Positions 8,645 through 15,816 of a stretch of 50,905 nt of DNA are shown one piece after another. The stretch is taken from NCBI GenBank assembly GCA_964514105.1, contig CAZEPJ010000031.1, positions 1-50,905 of the forward strand. The letters run 5' to 3'. The position numbers and the translations under genes were made by a program. Source of the stretch: CAZEPJ01 sp964514105. Lineage in GTDB: Bacteria; Desulfobacterota; Desulfocorpusculales; Desulfocorpusculum. The notes beneath the pieces are model-generated. The model searched no databases and had not been told where the DNA came from. It was given only the letters and a program-made list of their open reading frames with translations. The first letter of the stretch is position 1, and each line of letters starts with the position of its first letter.

Positions 8645-9438
8645 CGGGCCCGGGGATCCCGGAGGCCTCCACGGCCCCGGAGCCGAAGGAGGGGTTCTGG
8701 CCGCTGGCTGGCTGGCGCCTGCGCTTCGCGTGCCACCCATCCGTTGCGTGCTTCAATGCGTGTTGTGCCGACCTTCGTCTCATCCTGACGCCCTACGACA
8801 TCCTGCGCCTGAAGCGGCGACTGGGGTTGCCGGCGGCCGAGTTTCTGGAGATGTACGCCCGGGAGGCGGGCACGCAGGGGGCGTCCTTCCCCATGGTGCG
8901 TCTGGCCATGGCCCAGGGGCCTGCAAGCCCGTGTCCTTTTGTCCGCGCCGAGGGGTGCTCCGTGTACGAGGACCGGCCCGGGGCCTGCCGCCTGTATCCC
9001 CTGGGACGGGCGGCGTCCTGCGCCCTGCCGGAGGTTGGCGAGCAGGAGAGGTACTTCGTGGTGCGGGAGGCCCACTGCCGAGGCTTCAACGAGCCCCGCC
9101 AATGGACGGTGGAGGAGTGGATTCGGGATCAGGGTGTGGCCGAGTACAACGCCATGAACCGCCCCTGGATGGAGATCGTGACCAGCCGCAGCCCCAGGCT
9201 GGCGGAACTCACCGAGGCCAAGCTCCGGATGTTCTACATGGCCAGCTACAACCTGGACCGGTTCCGTGAGTTCGTGTTTCGAAGCAACTTCCTGGCGCGC
9301 GTACCCGTCCCCCGGGAGGAGGCACAGCGGGCAGCCGAGGAGGACGAAGCCCTCTTGGTCCTGGGCATGAGGTGGCTCAAGTTCGCGCTCCTCGGAGAGC
9401 CCATGGCGCCCGGGTCGCCCGGGCCGGGGCGGATCTAG
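8641..9438 (+). CDS. YkgJ-like cysteine-cluster protein (second of a tandem pair)
   Basis: A 265-aa paralogue of the preceding gene. It repeats the same plan: C31, C37, C41-C42, the shared PYDxLRLKRRLG segment, then CPFVRAEGC and YEDRPGACRLYPL. The spacing of the Cys residues is kept while much of the rest has diverged, which points to an old duplication rather than a recent one. ATG 8641 overlaps the previous stop by 4 bp. The stop TAG 9436-9438 overlaps the stop of the convergent gene on the minus strand within one CTAG. A heterodimer or a pair acting on two related substrates is possible; nothing in the sequence proves either. Confidence 0.8.
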   Translation: MTGPGIPEASTAPEPKEGFWPLAGWRLRFACHPSVACFNACCADLRLILTPYDILRLKRRLGLPAAEFLEMYAREAGTQGASFPMVRLAMAQGPASPCPFVRAEGCSVYEDRPGACRLYPLGRAASCALPEVGEQERYFVVREAHCRGFNEPRQWTVEEWIRDQGVAEYNAMNRPWMEIVTSRSPRLAELTEAKLRMFYMASYNLDRFREFVFRSNFLARVPVPREEAQRAAEEDEALLVLGMRWLKFALLGEPMAPGSPGPGRI

Positions 9439-9779
9439 GCTGGCGAGGCCTCTCCCGGCCGGTTCTTGATGTACAGGGCGGCGAACTCCTGGGCGGTCTT
9501 CCTCATGATCCCCTCGTAGTCGGAGACGTTGGCCTCGAAGACCCGGCCCACCTCCCACAGGTCCACATCGCGTCCCCCCTTGTCGTAGCGCGCCACGAAC
9601 TCCTTGCGCAGCTCCTCGGGCAGGGCGGCCACCATGTTGCGGCCGAGCATGTTCTCGAAGAGGCGGTACAGGGAGTCGATGTGGCGCTCCAGGGCATCGG
9701 GTTCGAACCTCTCGCCCTGCTTGGCGACCAGGGCCCTGCAAAGGGTCTCGATGTGGGGATTCCTGCGTTCATCCGCCAT
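9435..9779 (-). CDS. Hypothetical protein, 114 aa
   Basis: I do not recognise this protein. It is acidic/charged and mostly helical, with no Cys, no signal peptide and no membrane segment, and ends in KNRPGEASPA. Start ATG at 9779 (complement) has CAGGAG about 9 nt upstream, a good ribosome site, which supports it as a real gene. It converges with the second YkgJ-like gene, and the two stop codons overlap within one CTAG. The upstream methyltransferase is on the same strand 129 bp away, so cotranscription is possible. Confidence 0.65.
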   Translation of the reverse strand: MADERRNPHIETLCRALVAKQGERFEPDALERHIDSLYRLFENMLGRNMVAALPEELRKEFVARYDKGGRDVDLWEVGRVFEANVSDYEGIMRKTAQEFAALYIKNRPGEASPA

Positions 9780-9908
9780 GGTGTGGTCTCCTGAGATCCG
9801 AGCTGTAGGGAGCGAATCTCCCCGTGGGATCCGAGGGCGTCCTGGCACCATCGCCGGGGCACGTCCAAGCCTCCCGCCGCCCATGGTGCCTCGGGCGGGG
9901 CCCTGTTG

Positions 9909-10628
9909 TCAAATGGGAGCCGCCCCCACGCGGCCCGTTACGATGAGGCGAGGGCTCTGGAGGCCGTAGGGGTGCCCGTCGCGTCCTCCCAGCGTCCCGG
10001 TCACCTGCAATCCCGCCTCCTCAAACAGCTCGGCCATCCGGGGCGCGGTGTAGTAGCGGACCGCACCCGCCTTGTCGCCGGTCCCCAGGGGGAAGTCGTA
10101 GTGCGACAGGGCCGCCTCCTCCTGCGGGCCTGCCTGGGGGTTCTGGATACGCCAGAAGCGAAACGGATTGGGGTTGTCGATGAGCAGGACGCCTCCCGGG
10201 CCGAGCACGCGGCCCAGTCCCCTGAGCAGGGCGACATTCCCGCCCCAGTCCGGACAATGGGTGAAGGAACCGCCCAGAACGAGAACGGCGTCGAACCCCC
10301 CCGTGAGGGGCAGGGCTCGGGCGTCTGCCACCACGAACCAGGCCGCAGCCGCCTCCTCCCGGGCCCAGCGTTGGGCGAATCCTATGCGCGAGCGGGCCGT
10401 GTCCACCCCGAGCACCCGGTATCCCCGTCTGGCCAGGGAAACCGCATGGCGCCCGTTGCCGCAGAAGGCGTCCAGGAGCCTTGCGCCCGGCGCCAGGGAA
10501 AGCAGGCGGCAAAGACCGGCGGCTTCGTCCCGGGTCAGGGCCTCCTGCTTGAGGCGGAAGGCCTGCTCCTCCTCCGGCCCCTCGAAGGACTCCCGGGCCT
10601 CGTACAGCCTGTGGAACCAGTCCGGCAC
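9909..10628 (-). CDS. Class I SAM-dependent methyltransferase
   Basis: A 239-aa protein of the Rossmann methyltransferase fold. Motif I is LLDAFCGNGRHAVSLA near residue 50, which binds S-adenosylmethionine. The acidic residue of motif II follows in VLGVDTA, and a VVADARALPL segment sits where the adenine-binding loop is expected. A later ALSHYDFPLG strand and a C-terminal sheet resemble small-molecule or lipid/quinone methyltransferases. The substrate cannot be told. The start is GTG 10628 (complement), with only a weak GGAAAG upstream. It stands alone or with the downstream 114-aa gene on the minus strand. Confidence 0.85.
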   Translation of the reverse strand: MPDWFHRLYEARESFEGPEEEQAFRLKQEALTRDEAAGLCRLLSLAPGARLLDAFCGNGRHAVSLARRGYRVLGVDTARSRIGFAQRWAREEAAAAWFVVADARALPLTGGFDAVLVLGGSFTHCPDWGGNVALLRGLGRVLGPGGVLLIDNPNPFRFWRIQNPQAGPQEEAALSHYDFPLGTGDKAGAVRYYTAPRMAELFEEAGLQVTGTLGGRDGHPYGLQSPRLIVTGRVGAAPI

Positions 10629-10706
10629 GGGTGAATTCTTTCCGCAAACGGGTGGGGGCGACTAGGCAGGGGACCGCCGGCCTCGGACACGCCCGTGCAA
10701 ACAAGG

Positions 10707-10729
10707 GCCCCGCTCGCGGGGAGCGGGGC
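10707..10729 (-). terminator. Hairpin downstream of the 81-aa gene, probable terminator
   Basis: GCCCCGCTC (10707-10715) and GAGCGGGGC (10721-10729) form a perfect 9-bp stem with a 5-nt loop. Read on the minus strand it is followed by CCTTGTTTG, a short U-rich tail. It lies 26 bp past the stop of the 81-aa gene. Confidence 0.55.
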
Positions 10730-10754
10730 GCGGGAACCAACTGTGGGCCGTGAC

Positions 10755-11000
10755 TCAGTGGACGCCCACGGGACACAAGGGGCTCGACTTGAGCCCGTAC
10801 AAGACCTCGCAAACGTCCACCGGGTTTCCCGCCTTCTTGCGCTCGTGGCTTCTCACCCACTCGGCCCAGTCATCGTAGAAGGGATCCGACCAGATCTCCA
10901 CCCTGGGTCGGGTCAGCTCCTCCTGCATCCTGGCCTCCCGGGCTTCCCCGGAGGCGACCATCCTCACCAGCTCGGCCATCTCGCTTTCCCGGATCTCCAT
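10755..11000 (-). CDS. Small hypothetical protein, 81 aa
   Basis: I do not recognise it. The protein begins MEIRESEMAELVRMVASGEA, is helical in the first half, has a Trp-rich middle (YDDWAEWVRSHERK) and two Cys in the C-terminal half (DVCEVLYG, SSPLCPVG). No signal peptide or membrane segment is present. Start ATG 11000 (complement) is supported by GGAGGTGG a few bases upstream; the longer open frame to 11057 lacks this. A good sigma-70-type promoter (11046-11073) lies just upstream and a hairpin lies downstream, so it appears to be a single-gene unit. Confidence 0.7.
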   Translation of the reverse strand: MEIRESEMAELVRMVASGEAREARMQEELTRPRVEIWSDPFYDDWAEWVRSHERKKAGNPVDVCEVLYGLKSSPLCPVGVH

Positions 11001-11045
11001 ACCCCCACCTCCGGACTGAAATACAGATCTAGCTATGCTGAACAA

Positions 11046-11073
11046 AGCATAAACCATGTCCCGGGCAAGTCAA
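11046..11073 (-). promoter_or_regulatory. Sigma-70-type promoter for the 81-aa gene
   Basis: On the minus strand TTGACT (11068-11073) and TATGCT (11046-11051) are separated by 16 bp. The start codon lies about 46 nt downstream. The same TATGCT -10 is seen at three other promoters in the window. Confidence 0.6.
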
Positions 11074-11136
11074 TAGGTCCCCCTCGCGGGGCCGGCCGGA
11101 ATCTCGTCCGGCCCTCGGCGGGGTGCGGGGCGGGCT

Positions 11137-11400
11137 TCAGTCGATGATTCCGTTCTTGAGGGCGTCGGGGGACCAGACGGGGATGGGGCCCTTCTCCCCG
11201 GTGTGCGGGTCGAACTTGTGGCGGTACGAGGCACACACCTCGTAGCGCTCCAGCATCCACTTCCAGCCGCGGACATAGTAGCCGCATTGGTCGTTGAAGC
11301 AGACGTACATGAAATCCGACTCCCACGTGCCCATCGAGGGCGTGGCCCAGCGTTTCATTTCCTGGTTGCAGTGCGGGCATACGGGTCGATCCTGACTCAT
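11137..11400 (-). CDS. Small zinc-ribbon-type protein, 87 aa
   Basis: The N-terminus has CPHC (C8, C11) and, 23 residues on, C34-x4-C39 within the segment around FNDQCGYYVRGW. This C-x2-C...C-x4-C spacing resembles the Ogr/Delta class of zinc fingers, which bind DNA in phage activators, but the rest of the protein is not phage-like. The middle (WESDFMYVC) and the tail (HTGEKGPIPVWSPDALKNG) do not suggest an enzyme. Start ATG 11400 (complement) has CAGGAGG with 8-nt spacing plus a second AGGAGG next to the start. It is divergent from the 142-aa gene across a symmetric promoter region. A zinc-binding adaptor or regulator is the best guess. Confidence 0.75.
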   Translation of the reverse strand: MSQDRPVCPHCNQEMKRWATPSMGTWESDFMYVCFNDQCGYYVRGWKWMLERYEVCASYRHKFDPHTGEKGPIPVWSPDALKNGIID

Positions 11401-11493
11401 CCTCCTTGCCTCCTGATTGATGGGCAATGCTGTTACCTGACGAAGGGCATGTCCGGCATTGGAAATCTGGAGCCCGGGGTTTTGTCTATAGGG

Positions 11494-11516
11494 TACATCC
11501 ACATCCGTCGAAGTCA
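11494..11516 (-). promoter_or_regulatory. Candidate promoter for the zinc-ribbon gene (left half of a divergent pair)
   Basis: On the minus strand TTGACT (11511-11516) is followed after 16 bp by a weak TACCCT, with a TATAGA 5 bp further on. The -35 is good; the -10 is uncertain. Confidence 0.35.
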
Positions 11517-11556
11517 AGGCACGGCCCGCCGGGCCGCACCGCGAACCCTTGACTTC
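11510..11556. repeat. Inverted repeat formed by two divergent -35 elements
   Basis: GAAGTCAAGG (11510-11519) is the exact reverse complement of CCTTGACTTC (11547-11556). Between them lies a second palindrome, CGGCCCGCCGGGCCG (11522-11536). The result is a near mirror-symmetric control region between divergent genes starting at 11400 and 11632. Confidence 0.6.
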
Positions 11557-11576
11557 CCCTCGAGGGGGAATAACCT
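11549..11576 (+). promoter_or_regulatory. Candidate promoter with palindromic spacer for the 142-aa gene
   Basis: TTGACT (11549-11554) is followed after 16 bp by TAACCT (11571-11576). The spacer holds the palindrome TTCCCC-TCGA-GGGGGAA. A dyad lying between -35 and -10 is typical of MerR-family control, where the usual spacer is 19-20 bp; here it is shorter, so only the resemblance is noted. Confidence 0.4.
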
Positions 11577-11631
11577 GGAGCCAACGGCTTGCGGCCGTGA
11601 TGATGCGCTGACGACCGACGGAGGGACTGCC

Positions 11632-12060
11632 ATGGTTCCCGAGAGTGAAAAGGGCCTGCGGATGAGCCAAGAGCACTGCCCGCCTTGTGGGGATTTCCTG
11701 GACGGCCCCGAACCCGCTGCCTGCACCCGGTTTCAGGACTACCTGACCCCCGAGGAGGAGGAGGTTCTCGCCATGCTTCGGGAGATCAAGGAGAGGGCCC
11801 GGCTGGTCCGGGGAAAGATCCGGGGGATCGAGATGGCGATGGCCATGGCCGGCCAGAGCGACGGATGCGCCACGGGGCAGGGGGATGATCGCGTCCTTTC
11901 GGCCGGGCATGGGAGCATGCATGAGGAGATGGCCGCCTGCCTCGGGGAGATGGAGGCCCTTCGGGGGGCGTGGAGGGAGTGGACGGCCCGGCGGGAGGCG
12001 GAAAACGAACGAAAGCTGGTGCTGCTCGGACACCGGCCGTGGCCGGGGGGGGCGAGATAG
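11632..12060 (+). CDS. Hypothetical coiled-coil protein, 142 aa
   Basis: I do not recognise the family. A C-P-P-C motif (EHCPPCGDFL) lies in the first 22 residues. It is followed by a long charged helix (TPEEEEVLAMLREIKERA), a Met/Gly/His stretch, and a second helix (GEMEALRGAWREWTARREA). The helices look like coiled coils. Start ATG 11632 has GGAGGG about 7 nt upstream. It is divergent from the zinc-ribbon gene and shares the symmetric promoter region at 11510-11576. It converges with the SEC-C gene downstream, with 47 bp between the two ends. A small metal-binding or scaffolding role is possible but unproven. Confidence 0.65.
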   Translation: MVPESEKGLRMSQEHCPPCGDFLDGPEPAACTRFQDYLTPEEEEVLAMLREIKERARLVRGKIRGIEMAMAMAGQSDGCATGQGDDRVLSAGHGSMHEEMAACLGEMEALRGAWREWTARREAENERKLVLLGHRPWPGGAR

Positions 12061-12107
12061 AGCGGCGCGCCCCCGCGACGGGCACGGGGCCGCGCCGCGA
12101 AAGAAGA

Positions 12108-13424
12108 TCAGCTGCCATCGAGGGCGGCGGCCTGCCCCTTTGCCGCATCTTCCAACTCCGCGATGGCCCACTCCAGCTTGGGCTGGGGCCCCACCCGGTT
12201 TACCGCCGCTCGGATCCTGTCCAGGGCCGGCAGGAACCGTTTCTTGCCCAGGACACCTCCCGCCCAGTTGACCACGTGCGCCTCGGCATGATCGAGCAGG
12301 GTGCAGATCCATGCCATGGCCTCGGGCGTGCCGATGTTTCCGGCAACGGAGATGAGATCCACCTTCAGCACGTCGAACTCCCCCTGGGACTCGAAGATCT
12401 CCCGCAGTACCGGCACAGAGCGCTCGCCGTGATCCTCCAGGGCCTTGAGACAGGCTTCCGTGAGAAACGGGTAGTGGAACAGGGCGATCTCTGCCAGGGC
12501 CCGGATGGAGGCATCGTCTCCCCAGTGGGCCAGGATCTCGGGGACGAGAAGGGCGCTCCAACTGTATCGCACGGCGAGCGGGCGCAGGAAGGGCAGGAGG
12601 GATGGACCCGCCTCCTTGATCGCCTGGAGAGTCTGGCCCAAGGCCTCCCGGCGAACTCTCAGACCCTCTTCCCCCTGCTGTGGGAATCGGGCCGGGTCGT
12701 CGGCCCGCTTCAGGGCCTCGACCATCCGCTGCACGGCCGGGTCTTGGGACAGAGGTTGCCCGTCTCCATAGGCCAGGGCCCTGCGGGCCACCCAGCGCCT
12801 CTCCAGCCAGGCCTGGGGTGCGTACGCGTGTCCGGGAGGCGCCCCGGGGTCGTCGTACGAATGGCTGCCATGGGCCAGGAAATGGGCCTTTTCCCTCTGG
12901 GCGGCCTCCCAGCGCGCATCGGCGATAGCGGCCGCTCGCTCCAAGTCCCCCAGGTACAGGGCAGCAGTGGCGGCCACGTCGTGCAGCCGATCGTCCTCGG
13001 GGAAGCGGGTCAGCCATCTTTCCGCCCAGGCCAGCGCCTTGTGGTACAGTCGGTCGGTCAGGAGACCGTACCCTTGGCGCACGGCCTGCTCTCGATCGGC
13101 CTCCTTTCGAGATCTCCCGGCGCGTCGGCGGACTTCCTCGGGAGAGAGCAAGACCAGAGCGGCCCGGTGCTTCTCGAGGCAGCAGCGCTTGTACTTGCGC
13201 CCCGAACCACACGAACAGGGGTCGTTGCGCCCGATCTTTCCAACGGAGATGTCATCCGCCCGGAGCCGTTGCGCTTCGGATTGGATCAGGGCGTCCCGCC
13301 GCCCGAGGAGATCCTCCATGGAGATCCCGGCCCGTGCTGCAAGGGCGGCGGGGTCGCCGCCCCGGAGAAGCTCGGCCACCGGATCCCAGGGCTGGGCGTC
13401 CGGGCGCATGGAATCATCTGGCAT
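12108..13424 (-). CDS. SEC-C motif protein with helical repeats
   Basis: A 438-aa soluble protein. The SEC-C zinc motif is GRNDPCSCGSGRKYKRCC, with C70, C72, C81 and C82 as ligands; it is found at the SecA C-terminus and in many stand-alone proteins, where it binds ribosomes or SecB-like partners. The remainder is helical and repeat-like (ALAEIALFHYPFLTEACLKA, then GNIGTPEAMAWICTLLDHAE), similar to TPR/HEAT repeats. ATG 13424 (complement) follows GGAGG with 9-nt spacing; an open frame back to 13493 covers the promoter and is rejected. An extended -10 (TGGTATGCT) lies about 49 nt upstream of the start. The exact role is unknown; a protein-quality or secretion adaptor is plausible. Confidence 0.8.
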   Translation of the reverse strand: MPDDSMRPDAQPWDPVAELLRGGDPAALAARAGISMEDLLGRRDALIQSEAQRLRADDISVGKIGRNDPCSCGSGRKYKRCCLEKHRAALVLLSPEEVRRRAGRSRKEADREQAVRQGYGLLTDRLYHKALAWAERWLTRFPEDDRLHDVAATAALYLGDLERAAAIADARWEAAQREKAHFLAHGSHSYDDPGAPPGHAYAPQAWLERRWVARRALAYGDGQPLSQDPAVQRMVEALKRADDPARFPQQGEEGLRVRREALGQTLQAIKEAGPSLLPFLRPLAVRYSWSALLVPEILAHWGDDASIRALAEIALFHYPFLTEACLKALEDHGERSVPVLREIFESQGEFDVLKVDLISVAGNIGTPEAMAWICTLLDHAEAHVVNWAGGVLGKKRFLPALDRIRAAVNRVGPQPKLEWAIAELEDAAKGQAAALDGS

Positions 13425-13479
13425 CCGAGTGCACCTCCGGGGGGAATGCCTTGTCGGCCGCCAGGCGGCGCATTTGAAA

Positions 13480-13488
13480 AGCATACCA
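13480..13488 (-). promoter_or_regulatory. Extended -10 promoter element for the SEC-C gene
   Basis: On the minus strand TGG-TATGCT fits the TGn-TATAAT extended -10 pattern. No good -35 is present. It is back-to-back with the amidase promoter at 13527. Confidence 0.45.
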
Positions 13489-13526
13489 CACATGCCGGGG
13501 CCCCGGCCAGGGCTGCCGCCCGTCGG

Positions 13527-13555
13527 TTGACACCCCTCAAGCCCTCGCCTATGCT
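13527..13555 (+). promoter_or_regulatory. Strong sigma-70 promoter for the cell-wall amidase gene
   Basis: TTGACA (13527-13532), a 17-bp spacer and TATGCT (13550-13555). The expected start of transcription is near 13562, only ~8 nt before ATG 13570, so the mRNA would be almost leaderless unless translation begins at GTG 13594. Confidence 0.75.
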
Positions 13556-13569
13556 ACAGGGACGGCTCC

Positions 13570-14334
13570 ATGGGTTCGGTTGCGGAGAGGGATGTGGCAA
13601 GGACCTGGTCGCTGGCGGCCCTGGGGCTGCTGGGGATACTGACTTGGAACGGGTGGGCCATCGGGGAGATGCCGCCGTCGAGCGGCGGCCTGCGACTGGT
13701 TCTGGACCCCGGCCACGGCGGCAAGGAGACGGGAGCCCGGGGACCGGGCGGCGTGCTGGAGAAGGAAGTGGCCCTCACCCTGGCCCGGGAGCTTCGAGAA
13801 GAGGCCCGATCCATGGGGGGATTCCAGGTGCGCCTCACGCGGGAAGAGGACGAGACCTTCCCGTGGGTGAGGCGCCGGGGCGCTGGAGCCGGGGCCGAGT
13901 TGTGGGTGAGCATCCACCTCAACGCCGATCTGGAGGGCAAGGCCCGGGGGCCGCGGGTCTTCTATGCCCAGACGGGACTGTCCGAGGAGCCTGGCCGGGA
14001 CGCCAATGACAAGGAGAAGAAGGGCTCCACGGACGTGGGCGCCATCCTCCAGGACATGACCCGGACCAAGTGGGAGAACGAGAGCGTCCTGCTGGCGGAG
14101 CACCTCCAGCGGGCCCTGGACGCGGCCTGGGGGCTGGGCTCCCGCGCATCTAGACCCGCGCCGATTCCGGGCTTCCGCGACCTGGAGTGCCCGGCGGTCC
14201 TCATGGAGGTGGGCTTCCTGACCAACCAGGCCGACCTCAAGGCGCTGTCCGACCCGGGCCGCCGAAGACAGCTCGTCAAGGCGATCCTCAAGGGGGTTCG
14301 CTCCTTCCTCCAGGACCCTCGCCGGTCTCACTGA
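13570..14334 (+). CDS. N-acetylmuramoyl-L-alanine amidase (amidase_3 family)
   Basis: A 254-aa enzyme that cuts the amide bond between MurNAc and the stem peptide of peptidoglycan. The N-terminal hydrophobic stretch (WSLAALGLLGILTWNGWA) looks like a signal sequence or anchor. The amidase_3 zinc ligands are visible: His in DPGHGG (near residue 49), Glu in LEKEVAL, His in SIHLNA. The catalytic Glu lies in LMEVGFLTN near the C-terminus. ATG 13570 gives a very short leader; GTG 13594, preceded by GGAGAGG, would shorten the N-terminus by 8 residues and keep the hydrophobic segment. The gene precedes rph and may be cotranscribed with it. Confidence 0.9.
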   Translation: MGSVAERDVARTWSLAALGLLGILTWNGWAIGEMPPSSGGLRLVLDPGHGGKETGARGPGGVLEKEVALTLARELREEARSMGGFQVRLTREEDETFPWVRRRGAGAGAELWVSIHLNADLEGKARGPRVFYAQTGLSEEPGRDANDKEKKGSTDVGAILQDMTRTKWENESVLLAEHLQRALDAAWGLGSRASRPAPIPGFRDLECPAVLMEVGFLTNQADLKALSDPGRRRQLVKAILKGVRSFLQDPRRSH

Positions 14335-14365
14335 CAGATCATCCCGTATGAGTCGAGGAGATTCC

Positions 14366-15073
14366 ATGGCAAAGCGGTGCGAGGGCCGCGGCCCCCGGTC
14401 GTTGAGAGGCCTCAAGGTGGAGCTGGGCGTGCAGAGACATGCCTGGGGTTCGGTGCTCTGGAGCATGGGGGACACCAAGGTCCTGTGCGCGACCACGGTG
14501 GAGGATGCCGTCCCGGCCTTCCTCAAGGGAAAGGGGCAGGGGTGGGTGACGGCCGAATACGGCATGCTGCCCGCCTCCACGGAGAACCGAACGACCCGGG
14601 ACGGGAACCGGGGAAGGACCCTGGAGATCCAGAGACTCATCGGCCGCTCCCTGAGGGCCGTGACCGACCTGCGGGGCTTCGGCGAGCGCACGGTGCGCCT
14701 GGACTGCGACGTCATTCAGGCCGACGGAGGCACGCGCACCGCGGCCATCAACGGGGGGTTCGTGGCCCTGGTGCACGCCTTCCGGCGGTTGAAGGACGCA
14801 GGGGAGATCCCGCGGCTTCCCATCAAGGACCAGGTTGCCGCCGTGAGCGTGGGCATGGTGCGCGGGGCCATCCTGCTGGACCTGGACTACGCCGAGGACT
14901 CGGGGGCGGACGTGGACATGAACGTGGTCATGACCGGCTCGGGGGATCTGGTGGAGATCCAGGGCACGGCCGAGGAGGGGGCCTTCAGCCGGGTCCAGCT
15001 GGACGGGATGCTCGATCTGGCCTGGGAGGGCATCCGGGAGATCCAGCGGGTCCAGGCCGAGTACCTTCGATGA
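14366..15073 (+). CDS. rph: Ribonuclease PH
   Basis: A 235-aa phosphorolytic 3'-5' exoribonuclease that trims the 3' ends of tRNA precursors. Length matches the family (~238). Recognisable blocks are the N-terminal VELGVQRHAWGSVLWSMGDT, the WVTAEYGMLP segment, RLIGRSLRAV, DCDVIQADGGTRTA and DVDMNVVMTGSG. ATG 14366 follows GAGGAG with 5-nt spacing; the upstream ATG 14348 lacks a site. The last bases overlap the next gene's start (ATGA), so it is translationally coupled to the XTP/dITP pyrophosphatase, an order common in bacteria. A tRNA gene lies just downstream. Confidence 0.95.
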   Translation: MAKRCEGRGPRSLRGLKVELGVQRHAWGSVLWSMGDTKVLCATTVEDAVPAFLKGKGQGWVTAEYGMLPASTENRTTRDGNRGRTLEIQRLIGRSLRAVTDLRGFGERTVRLDCDVIQADGGTRTAAINGGFVALVHAFRRLKDAGEIPRLPIKDQVAAVSVGMVRGAILLDLDYAEDSGADVDMNVVMTGSGDLVEIQGTAEEGAFSRVQLDGMLDLAWEGIREIQRVQAEYLR

Positions 15074-15702
15074 GCGGCGGCGCCCCACGGGAGATCCTGC
15101 TGGCCACGCGAAACCGCGGCAAGGCGGCGGAGGTCCGGGCCATGCTGGAGGGACTCCCCGCCACGATCCGCACCCTCGAGGAATGCCCGGGCGCGCCGGA
15201 TGTGGTGGAGGACGGCCTGACTTTTCGAGACAATGCCCTCAAGAAGGCCAGAGGCCTGGCCCGCTGGGGCGGGGGGTTGGCCCTGGCCGACGACTCGGGG
15301 CTCGAGGTGGATGCCCTGGGAGGGGCGCCGGGGGTCTGGTCGGCGCGCTACGCCGGGCCCGGGGCCACGGACGCGAAGAACAACAGCGAGCTCCTCCGGG
15401 CCCTGGAGGGGATCCCCTTGGCCCAGCGGTCGGCCCGGTTCCGTTGCGTCCTGGCCTTGGCCCACCCCGACGGCCGCGAGTGGGTGGCGGAAGGGGCGTG
15501 CGAGGGGCGCATCGCCTTGGCTCCGCGGGGGGAGACGGGCTTCGGGTACGACCCGCTGTTCCTGGTCACCGGACGGGGCAAGACCTTCGCCGAGCTGGGC
15601 CCGGCCGTGAAGAACCGCATCAGCCATCGGGCCAAGGCGTTGGCGGCCATGAAGGAGATCATCGCCCGGGTGATCCGGGACGAGCCCCCCCCCGGTGGTT
15701 GA
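15070..15702 (+). CDS. rdgB: XTP/dITP diphosphatase (Ham1/RdgB family)
   Basis: A 210-aa house-cleaning nucleotide pyrophosphatase that hydrolyses XTP, dITP and ITP to monophosphates, keeping deaminated purines out of DNA and RNA. Family motifs present: ATRNRGKAAE at the N-terminus, the DDSGLEVDAL block with the catalytic Asp, PGVWSARYAG, GFGYDPLF and ISHRAKAL near the C-terminus. ATG 15070 overlaps the rph stop by 4 bp. It ends 36 bp before the tRNA-Pro gene. Confidence 0.94.
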   Translation: MSGGAPREILLATRNRGKAAEVRAMLEGLPATIRTLEECPGAPDVVEDGLTFRDNALKKARGLARWGGGLALADDSGLEVDALGGAPGVWSARYAGPGATDAKNNSELLRALEGIPLAQRSARFRCVLALAHPDGREWVAEGACEGRIALAPRGETGFGYDPLFLVTGRGKTFAELGPAVKNRISHRAKALAAMKEIIARVIRDEPPPGG

Positions 15703-15728
15703 ACCCCCCTTGCACCGCGTGCTACCAT
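15699..15728 (+). promoter_or_regulatory. Candidate promoter for tRNA-Pro
   Basis: TTGAAC (15699-15704) and TACCAT (15723-15728) with an 18-bp spacer place a start near 15735, just ahead of the tRNA. The -35 overlaps the end of rdgB. Cotranscription with rdgB is the alternative. Confidence 0.35.
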
Positions 15729-15738
15729 AATGGCCAGT

Positions 15739-15816
15739 CGGGGTGTAGCTCAGTCTGGTCAGAGCGCTAGCTTTGGGAGCTAGATGTCGGGGGTTCAAAT
15801 CCCTTCACCCCGACCA
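15739..15816 (+). tRNA. tRNA-Pro (anticodon UGG)
   Basis: The cloverleaf is complete. The acceptor stem is CGGGGTG (15739-15745) with CACCCCG (15806-15812). The anticodon stem CTAGC/GCTAG encloses TTTGGGA, giving anticodon TGG at 15774-15776. The T-loop GGTTCAAAT is present. The discriminator is A and the CCA end (15814-15816) is encoded. UGG can read all four Pro codons. The 3' end forms part of a palindrome continuing into the next bases. Confidence 0.97.
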
